Source: Mesonia phycicola
Lineage (GTDB): Bacteria; Bacteroidota; Bacteroidia; Flavobacteriales; Flavobacteriaceae
Assembly: GCF_900141885.1 (NCBI RefSeq)
Contig: NZ_FQYY01000001.1
Coordinates: 372,001-436,000 of the forward strand
Direction: 5' to 3'
Length of the DNA stretch: 64,000 nt
This document shows, one piece after another, positions 7,968 to 16,863 of this stretch. The notes below the pieces were generated by a model. It was not told the DNA's origin. It was given only the letters and a program-made list of their open reading frames with translations, and made no database searches. Positions within the stretch are counted from its first letter, which is position 1. Each line of letters starts with the position of its first letter. The position numbers and the translations under genes are program-made.

Positions 7968-10433
7968 TTATTTTTTATTTCTCTTAAAAAAACTTAATAA
8001 ACCAGATTTTTTGTTTTCGCTTTCATGATAGCCGTTACCATATGTACCGTAACCATAACCATAGCCGTAACCATAACCATAGCCATAACCGTAACCATAA
8101 CCATATTTCGCTTTTTGTTGGAAGTAATTTAAAACAAAACTTACATTTTTCACTTCTCCTTTATTATACTTCTCGTTAATTACGTTAAGCATAGGATTTT
8201 TAGTATAATTTTGCCTTACCATATATAATGTTGCGTCTGTAAATTTGAATAAATTTAGCGCATCTGAAACTAATCCTATTGGAGGTGTATCTAAAATAAT
8301 ATAATCATATTCTTCTTTTAACTTAGCCATCAACTCTTCCATTTTTTCTCCCATCAACAACTCTGATGGATTAGGAGGAACAGGACCAGAAGTAATTACG
8401 TCTAAATTATCGTAAGCAGTAGTCTGAATGATTTCTTGTAGTGTATTTTGTTCTACTAAATAATTAACTACACCAACCGTATTGGTTATTTCAAAATCGT
8501 TGAAAATTTTAGGCTTTCTTAAATCTAGACCTACTAATACTGTCTTTTTACCACTAATTGCAAAAACAGAAGCTAAATTCATAGAACAAAAAGTTTTCCC
8601 TTCCCCACTTACAGAAGAAGTTACTAAAACCGTTTTACTACCTTCAACTCCCTTTTTCTTATAAATAAATTGCAAACTAGTACGAAGCCCCCTAAAACTT
8701 TCTGCAATAGAAGATTTAGGTTTATTGAATACAACTAGGTTACTATCTTGCTTACTCTTACCTATTAAGCCTAATAAAGGTATTACAGACAAACGCTCTA
8801 CATCTTTTACGCTATTAATTTTATTATCAAAAAACACCAGCATAAACACAAAAAACACAGGTATAACCAACCCTAGAATTACGGCGATTACGTAATTTAA
8901 TTCTGTATTAGGGCCTATTTTACCTCCACCAACATCTTTAGCTTGATCTATGACTTGTACATCACTTACATTAGCTGCTTTTACTAAACCTGCTTCGTTT
9001 CTTTTCGACAAAAATAAATTATAAGTTTGCTCGCTTATAGTGTAACGCCTTTCAATATTTAAAAGATCTTGTTGTTCTTTTGGTAATTTTTTTGCTTCCG
9101 CTTCTAACTCATTAATCTCTCCTCTGATTTCTGCGATTTGCTTATTTAATAGTTTTTTAGAACTCGTTATATTTTCTAGCAATACAGCTTTAGTTGCATT
9201 AATTTGCCTATCTATATTATCAAATTCTGGTAATTTATCTTTAGCACTATACTGGTATTTACTACGTTGCTCAGACAATACAATAATACGAGAGACTGCT
9301 GCAGTAATACTAGGTTCTTCTATACCAGAAACAGAAGGTGCAGGAACTTCTGAGTAATTAGATTTTTCGGTTAAATAACCTTCTAAATTGAGATAATAAT
9401 CTAATTGCCTTTCTAAATTAGTTAACTCTAGATCGTAGCGGTTCAAATCTGACTTAATAGAAGAACTTTCTGAAGATAAATCTAAAATTTGATTTTTCTC
9501 CATAAAACTATTCATCTCATTTTCTACCGCTTTTAACTCTTTGGCTTTCACCGCTAAACTACTATCTATAAATCGGATGGTTTTGGTAGCAAATAAGTTT
9601 TTTCTATTTAACATATCCCTACTTAACACCTTTGCCGTAGTATTTAAATAGTCTACAATTTTAGCTTTATTATCATCTGTAAAAGCTAAATCAATAATAG
9701 AGCTTCCTTTAGCACTGGTTTGCACAGAAATTTCTTGATATTTCTTTACAACACTATTAAAATTTAGAAATTTTATATAAAAAACATCTCCTTTTTTTGC
9801 TCTACGCTCATCCATATGGATTGTCCCTGTAAAAATTGGAGTTTCTACTTTATCTTCTAATTGATAAGTGTACTTATAGTTTTTTTGAAGAGGTATTCTA
9901 AAAGTTTCTTTGGTATCATAAACCATAACTTGCCCACTACCTGGAGCTTCTTCAAAACTTAAAGAAAGTTGATAAGTCAATTCATCTATAAAAGTAATTT
10001 TTATGGGATGGTTAAGCAACTGACCTTTTAAAGTATCTACTTCTACCCTAAAAGGAGTTTTACCATAGGTATCTATTTTTTGGTATTCCCCTTCTTTTAA
10101 ATATTGAATATAATATTGTAATTCTTCTACTACTTTTTCATTATGAGAGCGTGCACCTAAAGTGATTACAGCGGTATTCACTTTATCAGAAATACCTCCC
10201 CAATTAAAGGTCAAACTCGTATTAGAAGTAAAAAAAGGGTTTTGATCATCTTTAATAGAAATCATCGAAGCAAGCCTATAGACAGGCAACTTTCTTACAT
10301 TGATATAATACGCTATACCAAGACCAATTATTATGCTAATTACAAATAGATACCAATAACTTAATATTCTGATTAAAAAACCCTTAAAATCAAAATTAAG
10401 ACCATCCCCTTGTTTTTCAAACTCTTCTTCCAT
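7968..10433 (-). CDS. wzc: Polysaccharide co-polymerase with BY-kinase domain (Wzc-like)
   Basis: 821 residues. A short cytoplasmic N-terminus is followed by a first membrane helix (about 20-41), a long periplasmic Wzz domain with coiled-coil stretches, a second helix near 510-530, and a cytoplasmic bacterial tyrosine kinase domain. That domain shows Walker A SSVSGEGKTF (about residue 610), Walker A' VLVGLDLRKPK and Walker B IILDTPPIG. The C-terminal tyrosine cluster is a run of ten Tyr-Gly dipeptides (residues 777-796) followed by TYGNGY and a basic tail. Such clusters are the autophosphorylation sites that control oligomer state and chain length. It lies between wza and the dehydrogenase gene in the same operon. 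Confidence 0.93.
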   Translation of the reverse strand: MEEEFEKQGDGLNFDFKGFLIRILSYWYLFVISIIIGLGIAYYINVRKLPVYRLASMISIKDDQNPFFTSNTSLTFNWGGISDKVNTAVITLGARSHNEKVVEELQYYIQYLKEGEYQKIDTYGKTPFRVEVDTLKGQLLNHPIKITFIDELTYQLSLSFEEAPGSGQVMVYDTKETFRIPLQKNYKYTYQLEDKVETPIFTGTIHMDERRAKKGDVFYIKFLNFNSVVKKYQEISVQTSAKGSSIIDLAFTDDNKAKIVDYLNTTAKVLSRDMLNRKNLFATKTIRFIDSSLAVKAKELKAVENEMNSFMEKNQILDLSSESSSIKSDLNRYDLELTNLERQLDYYLNLEGYLTEKSNYSEVPAPSVSGIEEPSITAAVSRIIVLSEQRSKYQYSAKDKLPEFDNIDRQINATKAVLLENITSSKKLLNKQIAEIRGEINELEAEAKKLPKEQQDLLNIERRYTISEQTYNLFLSKRNEAGLVKAANVSDVQVIDQAKDVGGGKIGPNTELNYVIAVILGLVIPVFFVFMLVFFDNKINSVKDVERLSVIPLLGLIGKSKQDSNLVVFNKPKSSIAESFRGLRTSLQFIYKKKGVEGSKTVLVTSSVSGEGKTFCSMNLASVFAISGKKTVLVGLDLRKPKIFNDFEITNTVGVVNYLVEQNTLQEIIQTTAYDNLDVITSGPVPPNPSELLMGEKMEELMAKLKEEYDYIILDTPPIGLVSDALNLFKFTDATLYMVRQNYTKNPMLNVINEKYNKGEVKNVSFVLNYFQQKAKYGYGYGYGYGYGYGYGYGYGTYGNGYHESENKKSGLLSFFKRNKK
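8046..8105 (-). repeat. Hexanucleotide tandem repeat encoding (Tyr-Gly)10 in wzc
   Basis: Ten in-frame 6-base units of the form TAy-GGn (plus strand: TAACCA, TAACCG and TAGCCA variants) encode ten consecutive Tyr-Gly pairs. Codon variants are mixed, so the array is not perfectly uniform, but replication slippage would add or remove whole dipeptides without breaking the frame. Confidence 0.95.
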
Positions 10434-10440
10434 CAGCTTC

Positions 10441-11232
10441 TTATAACCTTTGAGATAATATTATTAATGTACCAAATAAACTTACGATAGAAGCTATTGT
10501 TGTAAAAGTTTCTAACCCTGTTTCTCCTACCCCCCAAGATTTTTGCGGTAATGGTTTCACCATAATTAAATCGTTAGGTTGTATATAGTAGTATGGCGAT
10601 TTTACGGCATCAATATTTGTTAAATCAATATGATGCACTTTATGTCCGCCAGGGTACTGTCTTAAAATCATGACATCGGTACGATCACCTAAAGTGGTTA
10701 TATCTCCCGCATTTGCTATAGCTTCCATAATGGAGACTTCGTCTTTGTAAATCACCTGACTTCCAGAACCTACTTCTCCAATGGTGGTATAACGTATTCC
10801 TGCAAGCTTAACAGTGACAAAAATATTAGCTTCTTCTCTAAAGTATTCTTCTAATAGTTTAGCCTCTATTTTTTTTCTAACTTCTTCTACCGTAAAGCCT
10901 AACACGTTCATTTCTCCTAACGTAGGAATTCTAATATTCCCGTGAGGATCTACTCTAAACCCATCATAATACAGCTTTTCTTCTCCTGTTGCATTAGGGT
11001 TATTATTGTCTATTGGGTTAAAAATACCAACTAGCTCTTGGTCTAATGCTTTTACACGTATACTTAATAAATCATTTACCTGAAGTCGGTAAGTTTGTTG
11101 TACTCGCTGTACTGCAATTAAACTATCTATTTCTTCTTGATTTTCTTGAAGGTAAGTTAATTTTTTAGTGCTAATACAAGAAGTAGCACTAAAAATTAAA
11201 AAAACAAATAAAATAATATTATAATACTTCAT
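10441..11232 (-). CDS. wza: Outer-membrane polysaccharide export lipoprotein (Wza/OPX family)
   Basis: A 263-residue lipoprotein. The signal peptide ends in the lipobox FSATSC, with lipidated Cys19. Then come a polysaccharide export (PES) domain starting TYRLQVNDLLSIRV and an SLBB-like domain (about residues 145-225). The C-terminal hydrophobic stretch ETFTTIASIVSLFGTLIIL could be the membrane-spanning helix of the octameric pore. It forms the outer-membrane exit for the polymer. It is the first gene of the leftward capsule operon, with wzc starting seven bases after its stop and a good promoter -7 box upstream. Confidence 0.92.
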   Translation of the reverse strand: MKYYNIILFVFLIFSATSCISTKKLTYLQENQEEIDSLIAVQRVQQTYRLQVNDLLSIRVKALDQELVGIFNPIDNNNPNATGEEKLYYDGFRVDPHGNIRIPTLGEMNVLGFTVEEVRKKIEAKLLEEYFREEANIFVTVKLAGIRYTTIGEVGSGSQVIYKDEVSIMEAIANAGDITTLGDRTDVMILRQYPGGHKVHHIDLTNIDAVKSPYYYIQPNDLIMVKPLPQKSWGVGETGLETFTTIASIVSLFGTLIILSQRL

Positions 11233-11258
11233 TTCCTCATTTAGATATGAATAAGCAA

Positions 11259-11266
11259 CAAATATA
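11259..11266 (-). promoter_or_regulatory. Bacteroidota -7 box (TATATTTG) of the capsule operon
   Basis: On the minus strand a perfect TAnnTTTG hexamer-like box lies 27 bases upstream of the wza ATG. No clear TTG -33 element is present at the 19-20 base spacing, only a T-rich run. As all genes from wza to the left edge are closely spaced, this is probably the main operon promoter. Confidence 0.55.
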
Positions 11267-11343
11267 CTTTTTCGCTACTAATAAAAAAACTTCCTTATCG
11301 ATAACTCAAATATTTGCGTTTAATTTGTAATAAAATTAAGAAT

Positions 11344-13209
11344 TTGAATTACGCATCTATAGAAAACATCTCTAAAACTTTTGGAGAAAGAGTTATTTTT
11401 GAAAACTTATCTTTTGGTATTAACGAAGGGCAAAAGATTGGATTAATTGCTAAAAATGGTACAGGAAAAACTTCTTTACTAAAAATTTTATCTGGTGACG
11501 ATACCCCTGATAAAGGAGAAGTAAATTACAGAAAATCTATTAAAGTTGCCTTTTTACCACAAGAACCTAACCTTAACAAAGAGCTAACTATTGAAGAAAC
11601 CATTTTTGCTTCTGAGAATGAAGTATTAAGAGTAATTAATCAATACGAAAAAGCTCTAAAAAATCCGGAAGACCAAGAAGCTTTCCAAAAAGCATTTGAT
11701 TTAATGGAAGCTAAACAAGCTTGGGATTTTGAAACTACTTATAAACAAATTCTTTTTCAATTAAAACTAGAAGACTTAAACAAACAAGTAAAGTACCTTT
11801 CTGGTGGACAAAAAAAGAGATTAGCCCTAGCTACTGTTCTTTTAGACAAACCCGATTTACTAATTTTAGATGAACCTACCAACCACCTAGATTTAGAAAT
11901 GATTGAATGGTTAGAAAGTTTCTTTAAAAAAGAAAACTTTACCATTTTTATGGTGACACACGATCGTTATTTTCTAGAGAGAGTTTGTAATGAAATTATT
12001 GAACTAGAAGATGGTATTTTATATAACTACAAAGGTAATTACAGCTACTATTTAGACAAAAAAGAAGCTAGAATTGAAGTTGAAAAAACCAATACAGATA
12101 AAGCTAAACAACTTTACAAAAAAGAGCTTGATTGGATGCGAAAGCAACCTAAAGCACGTACTACCAAATCTAAATCTAGAATAGACGATTTTTCTGAAAT
12201 TAAAGAAAAAGCTTCTAAAAGAAGAAATGACCATGTGGTTCAATTAGAGATTAACATGGAAAGAATGGGAAATAAAGTGGTAGAACTCCACAGTATTTCT
12301 AAAAGCTATGAAGGCAAAAATCTTTTTGAAAAATTTAACTACAACTTTCAACCAGGTGAACGTTTAGGTATCATAGGTAAAAACGGAACCGGAAAGTCTA
12401 CTTTTTTAAATACCCTTACAGGATCTATAAAACCAGATTCTGGTAAAATTGTAATAGGAGAAACTATCAAGTTTGGATATTATACTCAAAAAGGAATTGA
12501 AACCAAGCAAGGACAAAAAGTAATTGATATTATTAGAGAATTTGGGGATTACATTCCTCTAAAAAAAGGAAAACAAATTTCTGCACAACAATTATTAGAA
12601 CGCTTTTTATTCGACAGAAAAAAGCAATATGATTTTGTTGAAAAACTAAGTGGTGGAGAAAGAAAAAGACTATACCTATGTACAGTTCTTATACAAAACC
12701 CTAATTTTTTAATTTTAGATGAGCCTACCAACGATCTAGATATTGTTACCCTAAATGTATTAGAAAACTTTTTATTAGATTTTCCTGGCTGTCTATTAGT
12801 GGTTTCTCACGATCGTTATTTTATGGATAAAATAGTAGATCACTTATTTGTGTTTAGAGGAAAAGGTGTGATTGAAGATTTTCCCGGAAATTATTCTGAT
12901 TTTAGAACTTACGAAGAAAGCACACCTAACGAGGTAGCAGATAAAAAAGAATCTAAATCTAAAAATGATTGGAAAAGCCCCACTACAGACAATCAAAAAC
13001 TTTCTTACAACGAACAGAAAGAATATAAAAAATTAGAACGTGAGATTGCTAAATTTGAAAAAGAAAAAGAAAAACTTCAGCAAGAATTTTTAAAAGATCT
13101 AAACGAAGAAGAAATCAAAAATAAATCTATAGAACTTCAGAAAATAACTAATGCTATTGAAGAAAAAACCGAAAAATGGTTTGAACTTTCAGCAAAAATG
13201 GAAGAATAA
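11344..13209 (+). CDS. ABC-F family ATPase (Uup-like)
   Basis: A 621-residue soluble protein with two ABC ATPase domains and no membrane segments. Walker A motifs are KNGTGKTS (near residue 42) and GKNGTGKST. The signatures are LSGGQKKR and LSGGERKR, each with a Walker B ending in LDEPTNHLD or LDEPTNDLD. The linker is charged, and the C-terminal region (about 540-621) is a coiled coil, as in Uup. ABC-F proteins act on the ribosome or, for Uup, also on branched DNA. The TTG at 11344, giving MNYASIENISKTFGE, is chosen because family members start there; an in-frame TTG at 11314 would reach into the promoter region. It is divergent from the capsule operon. Confidence 0.93.
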   Translation: MNYASIENISKTFGERVIFENLSFGINEGQKIGLIAKNGTGKTSLLKILSGDDTPDKGEVNYRKSIKVAFLPQEPNLNKELTIEETIFASENEVLRVINQYEKALKNPEDQEAFQKAFDLMEAKQAWDFETTYKQILFQLKLEDLNKQVKYLSGGQKKRLALATVLLDKPDLLILDEPTNHLDLEMIEWLESFFKKENFTIFMVTHDRYFLERVCNEIIELEDGILYNYKGNYSYYLDKKEARIEVEKTNTDKAKQLYKKELDWMRKQPKARTTKSKSRIDDFSEIKEKASKRRNDHVVQLEINMERMGNKVVELHSISKSYEGKNLFEKFNYNFQPGERLGIIGKNGTGKSTFLNTLTGSIKPDSGKIVIGETIKFGYYTQKGIETKQGQKVIDIIREFGDYIPLKKGKQISAQQLLERFLFDRKKQYDFVEKLSGGERKRLYLCTVLIQNPNFLILDEPTNDLDIVTLNVLENFLLDFPGCLLVVSHDRYFMDKIVDHLFVFRGKGVIEDFPGNYSDFRTYEESTPNEVADKKESKSKNDWKSPTTDNQKLSYNEQKEYKKLEREIAKFEKEKEKLQQEFLKDLNEEEIKNKSIELQKITNAIEEKTEKWFELSAKMEE

Positions 13210-13216
13210 ATTAGAA

Positions 13217-13276
13217 GTGAGACGTGAGATTTGAAATATTAATTTACCCCATACCAAATGTAAAATCTCATCTCAC
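13217..13276. repeat. Imperfect inverted repeat downstream of the ABC-F gene
   Basis: GTGAGA-cg-TGAGATTT (13217-13232) is mirrored by AAATCTCATCTCAC (ending near 13276), a 14-bp stem with a two-base bulge and a loop of about 30 bases. It could act as a weak terminator or be a remnant of the flavobacterial palindrome families seen elsewhere in the window. Confidence 0.4.
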
Positions 13277-13323
13277 AGATAACAAAACAAAACATCCTCT
13301 ATTAAACTCTAACGACTACCAAA

Positions 13324-14091
13324 ATGTGGTTTCAGTTAAAATCTTATCTCAAATTTTTAGTAAGCTCTCGCAATCAGCACGGGGTACACTCCCCTTTTGT
13401 GTATAGTCTAGTAACTAAATGCTTTTACGATCGTAAAAACAAAAACGCATATCAAAAAATATCGGCTTACAGAAAAGACATCTTTCAGCAAAAAAAAGAA
13501 ATAAACGTTACCGATTTTGGAGCAGGGTCTAGAGTTTTTAAATCGAATAAAAGAAAAGTGGCAGCCATTGCAAAAAATGCAGGCATCTCTTGGAAAAGAA
13601 GCAAATTACTTTATCGTCTCTCTACCTATTTAGAGTACTCTAACGTGTTAGAGTTGGGTACTTCTGTAGGTTTAGCTACCGCTAGTTTGGCTGCAAATAA
13701 AAAATTAAACGTATTTACTATTGAAGGTTGCCCCCAAACTGCGCACATTGCCACACAAACATTACAAAAACACCAACTATACAATGCTAAGGTAACTGTT
13801 GGAAAGTTTGAAGAAATTTTAAAAAATTATTCTCACAAAATAGATTTGGCTTATATTGATGGAAATCACTCTAAAGAAGCTACATTAAAAAATTTTGAAT
13901 TGCTTTTGAAATTAAAACATAACGATAGCCTGTTTATTTTTGACGATATTTATTGGTCTGAAGAAATGCTACAAGCTTGGGAAGAAATTAAAAATCATCC
14001 TGAAGTGACTGTAACTATTGATACTTTTTATTGGGGATTAGTTTTCTTTAGAAAAGAACAAGCCAAAGAGCATTTTAAAATTAGAAGTTAA
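13324..14091 (+). CDS. Class I SAM-dependent methyltransferase (O-methyltransferase-like)
   Basis: A 255-residue protein with the Methyltransf_24 pattern. The SAM-binding glycine-rich strand is VLELGTSVGLATASLA, the acidic post-II residue lies in VFTIEGCP, and motif IV is LAYIDGNHSKEAT, followed by LFIFDDIYWS. The N-terminal 85 residues (QHGVHSPFVYSLVTKCFY) are typical of a Bacteroidota subfamily with unknown substrate. ATG at 13324 is used. It follows the ABC-F gene by 114 bases and may be co-transcribed. Neither neighbour tells the substrate. Confidence 0.8.
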   Translation: MWFQLKSYLKFLVSSRNQHGVHSPFVYSLVTKCFYDRKNKNAYQKISAYRKDIFQQKKEINVTDFGAGSRVFKSNKRKVAAIAKNAGISWKRSKLLYRLSTYLEYSNVLELGTSVGLATASLAANKKLNVFTIEGCPQTAHIATQTLQKHQLYNAKVTVGKFEEILKNYSHKIDLAYIDGNHSKEATLKNFELLLKLKHNDSLFIFDDIYWSEEMLQAWEEIKNHPEVTVTIDTFYWGLVFFRKEQAKEHFKIRS

Positions 14092-14145
14092 AAAATTACT
14101 CTTTTTAGTATTACAAAAACTTTTTTACTCCTCTTACTGTTTTCC

Positions 14146-14950
14146 AACCGTTATTCTTTACTTGACACGGAATCTCATCTTCTAATTTAAATCAACAAAA
14201 CAGCTCGAAAAATAAAGCAACCACCCCGCCTTCATAAGTAGGGAAACTTTTATCTATAAACTAATTTCAATTCTGTCATTTCGAGCGGAGTCGAGAAACA
14301 TTCTAGCAACCGTCATTCTGGGCTTGACGCAGAATCTCATCTTCTAATTTAAATCGACAAAACAGCTCAAGAAATAAAGCAACCACCCAGCCTTCATAAG
14401 TAGTGTAACTTTTATCTATAAACTCATTTCAAATTTGTCATTTCGAGCGGAATCGAGAAACATTCTAGCAACCGTCATTTCGGGCTTGACACAGAATCTC
14501 ATCCTCCTATTCAAATCTACAAAACAGCTCAAGAAATAAAACAACCACCCCGCCTTCATAAGTAGGGGAACTTTTATCTATAAACTCATTTCAAATTTGT
14601 CATTTCGAGCGGAGTCGAGAAATATTCTAGTAACCGTCATTCTAGACTTGACACGGAATCTCATCTTCTAATTTAAATCTACAAAACAGCTCAAGAAATA
14701 AAGCAACCACCCCGCCTTTCAGGCACCCCTCCTTCATAAGTAAGGGAACTTTTATCTATAAACTCATTTCAACTCTGTCATTTCTAGCGGAGTCGAGAAA
14801 TATTCTAGTAACCGTCATTCTAGACTTGACACGGAATCTCATCTTCCTATTCAAATCCAATTAAAAACTCATTTTCAACTCTGTCATTTCGAGCCGAGTC
14901 GAGAAACATTCTCGCAACCGTCATTCCGGGCTTGACACGGAATCTCATCT
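14146..14950. repeat. Tandem array of a 162-bp intergenic unit (about 5 copies)
   Basis: Taking the landmark CTTGACACGGAATCTCAT, copies start at 14161, 14323, 14485, 14647, 14825 and 14931, i.e. spacings of 162, 162, 162, 178 and 106 bases. The 178-base unit has a 16-base insertion (tttcaggcacccctcc); the 106-base unit has lost about 56 bases. Each unit holds two imperfect palindromes: GTCATTTCGAGCGGAGTCGAGAAA (14275, 14437, 14599, 14777, 14883), and CGTCATTCTGGGCTTGACACGG continuing into GAATCTCAT. The array fills most of the 965-base gap between the methyltransferase and the LolD-type ATPase genes. No open frame of coding character was found in it. Confidence 0.92.
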
Positions 14951-15056
14951 TTATAATTAATACTAGAACTCCATAACACATTTGTAACAACTCCTCACCA
15001 AATCTGTAACAAAGCTTAAAGAAAAACGTCTTACCTTTAGATTTCATTCAAAAACT

Positions 15057-15746
15057 ATGAATAGCAACGTTATAGACATTAAAGGAATTACTAGAGATTT
15101 TCAATTAGGTCAAGAAACCGTAAAGGTTTTAAAAGGTATAGATTTAATTATTGAAAAAGGAGAATACGTAGCGTTCATGGGACCTTCTGGCTCTGGAAAA
15201 TCTACTTTAATGAATCTACTTGGCTGTTTAGATACTCCTACTGCTGGCAGTTATATTTTAAACGGAGCAGATGTAAGTAAAATGAGTGATGATGAGTTAG
15301 CTGAAATAAGAAATAAAGAAATAGGTTTTGTTTTTCAGACGTTTAATTTACTACCTCGCACCACTGCTTTAGATAATGTAGCCCTCCCAATGATTTATGC
15401 AGGAAAAAATAAACACGACAGAAATATACGTGCTGCAGAAGTATTAACAAATGTTGGTTTAGCAGATAGAATGGACCATAAACCCAATCAGCTATCTGGA
15501 GGTCAACGCCAACGTGTGGCAGTAGGTAGAGCATTAGTAAATAAGCCTTCTATTATTTTAGCAGATGAACCAACAGGTAATTTAGATTCTAAAACCTCTG
15601 TAGAAATCATGAATTTATTTAATGAAATTCATGCAGCTGGAAACACGGTTATTTTAGTCACCCACGAAGAAGACATTGCAGAACATGCACATCGGGTAAT
15701 AAGACTAAGAGATGGAATTATTGAGAGTGACGAGAGGAAGAGGTAA
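15057..15746 (+). CDS. ABC transporter ATPase, LolD/MacB family
   Basis: A 229-residue ATPase with Walker [11 protein letters not shown]-loop VFQTFNLLP, signature [16 protein letters not shown] and Walker [14 protein letters not shown]. This DEPTGNLD form is specific to the LolD/MacB/FtsE group, whose members power extraction of lipoproteins or export of peptides through FtsX-like permeases. No permease gene lies next to it: the gene stands between the tandem repeat array and the convergent acyltransferase pair, so its partner must be elsewhere. The ATG start has an A-rich upstream region but no clear promoter box. Confidence 0.9.
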   Translation: MNSNVIDIKGITRDFQLGQETVKVLKGIDLIIEKGEYVAFMGPSGSGKSTLMNLLGCLDTPTAGSYILNGADVSKMSDDELAEIRNKEIGFVFQTFNLLPRTTALDNVALPMIYAGKNKHDRNIRAAEVLTNVGLADRMDHKPNQLSGGQRQRVAVGRALVNKPSIILADEPTGNLDSKTSVEIMNLFNEIHAAGNTVILVTHEEDIAEHAHRVIRLRDGIIESDERKR

Positions 15747-15813
15747 ACTTTTCACTTAATTAGTTATTTACATCAAAAATACAGTCTGCCTGCATAAATA
15801 AACCTCAAACCCC

Positions 15814-15885
15814 TTTTTTTAATAACCAATAGAGTACAAACACTATAGGCAGAAAAATGGCAAAATCTAAGGAATTAAATAACAT
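15814..15885 (-). pseudogene. Truncated 5' remnant of a second MBOAT acyltransferase gene
   Basis: On the minus strand, ATG at 15885 opens a frame of 24 codons nearly identical to the start of the intact MBOAT gene at 18306 (MLFNSLDFAIFLPIVF, then Val instead of Ile, LYWLLKK). After a run of A residues the sequence diverges and soon meets a stop. Four bases differ from the intact copy, three of them synonymous. The remnant start overlaps the stop of the SGNH gene, just as it would in a tandem array of MBOAT-SGNH cassettes. Confidence 0.85.
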
Positions 15886-15918
15886 CTAAGGCATCGTTAA
15901 ATTCAGAATTCAAATCTA
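15821..15918 (-). repeat. 98-bp direct repeat, left copy
   Basis: This stretch matches 18242-18339 at 94 of 98 positions, offset by 2421 bases, in the same orientation. It spans the 3' end of the SGNH gene (last 14 codons including stop) and the first 21 codons of an MBOAT gene start. The 44 bases belonging to the SGNH end are identical in both copies. Confidence 0.95.
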
Positions 15919-16861
15919 TTTTTTTTAAACTATCTATAAAAGATGTATTAAAAATTTCTACTCCTTGTTGATTTAAGTGGTGAGCATCATAAAAGTGTAA
16001 GGAATCATTTAATTTTAATTTACCATTAAAATTTATATAAGAAGTGTGGTACTTTTCTGCATAAGCATTCATCTTTACATCAAATTCTTGATTATTCTTA
16101 TAAGATTCATAAAGATTACTGGTTACAGGGGCGTAAACAAAAATAAAATGAATATTAGCCTTTTTTAACATTTCTAAATTTTTTTCAAATTCAGAAAACT
16201 GAATATCCTTTAGCTCCCAACTTCTACTGAGGTTTTTATACTTATGCGGACTACTATTATACTTCATTTCTTTAGAAACAAACCCTCCAGATATATAAGT
16301 ATCTAATTCTTTGTTTTTATCTTCCACAAATGTATTAGTTAGTAATTTTTCTCTTAACAAATCGTAAAAAAGTGTATTATAAACTTTAAGGTTATTTATT
16401 TCTAAAGCCATACTTAAATCGCTAAAATCCATAGAGTCATTAGACATTAAATCTAAAGAAGACTCTACTCCATCAGAACTAAAGGTTCCAGGATAGACTT
16501 CGTAAACAACTAATTTTGGATGCAACAAATCTAGATATCTTTTAAGAAGAATATTAGTTTGAATTGAAGTTTGTGCGCTAGAGCCTAAATTAAAACTACT
16601 ATACCCACCTTTAGTAAAAATTCTATTATCAAACCCTCGATAAGTGTGTGAAGAACCTAGAAAAAGTAAATCTACATCTTGAAAAGTTTTAGCTTCTTTT
16701 AACCTTGTATAAAGATGACCATACCCTCCTTGCTTGTAATTAATATTCCCTTTTAAAAAAGAAGGAGTAAGAAAATATCCAAAAGCAAATAAACCTAAGA
16801 CATAAAATACACTTGCAAAAAAAAGAAACTTAATGGTATTTATTATAAATTTTTTCATCAT
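15875..16861 (-). CDS. SGNH/GDSL-like periplasmic protein paired with MBOAT (AlgJ/DltD-like)
   Basis: 328 residues. An N-terminal signal anchor (about residues 10-32) leads into a periplasmic domain. LLFLGSSHTYRGFD near residues 65-78 carries the candidate nucleophile serine in an SGNH block I pattern, and YDAHHLNQQG near the C-terminus gives the Asp-x-x-His pair. Such proteins work with MBOAT channels to transfer acyl groups to extracellular polymers. ATG at 16861 starts two bases after the MBOAT stop; a longer frame reading into MBOAT is unlikely. The 3' end is part of the 98-bp repeat. Confidence 0.82.
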   Translation of the reverse strand: MMKKFIINTIKFLFFASVFYVLGLFAFGYFLTPSFLKGNINYKQGGYGHLYTRLKEAKTFQDVDLLFLGSSHTYRGFDNRIFTKGGYSSFNLGSSAQTSIQTNILLKRYLDLLHPKLVVYEVYPGTFSSDGVESSLDLMSNDSMDFSDLSMALEINNLKVYNTLFYDLLREKLLTNTFVEDKNKELDTYISGGFVSKEMKYNSSPHKYKNLSRSWELKDIQFSEFEKNLEMLKKANIHFIFVYAPVTSNLYESYKNNQEFDVKMNAYAEKYHTSYINFNGKLKLNDSLHFYDAHHLNQQGVEIFNTSFIDSLKKIDLNSEFNDALDVI

Positions 16862-16863
16862 TT

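Noticed and set aside
8046-8105. CRISPR or transposon end
   Set aside because: Simple hexanucleotide repeat inside a coding frame.
13224-13406. 60-codon frame before the methyltransferase gene
   Set aside because: It overlaps the inverted repeat and the start of the methyltransferase in another frame and has no coding character.
14146-14950. CRISPR array
   Set aside because: Unit length of 162 bases, spacers repeated as well, and no cas genes.
14847-15047. 66-codon minus frame
   Set aside because: It consists of array palindromes (residues like FRVKPGMTVARMFLDSARNDRVE recur from the repeats); such translations are typical false genes.
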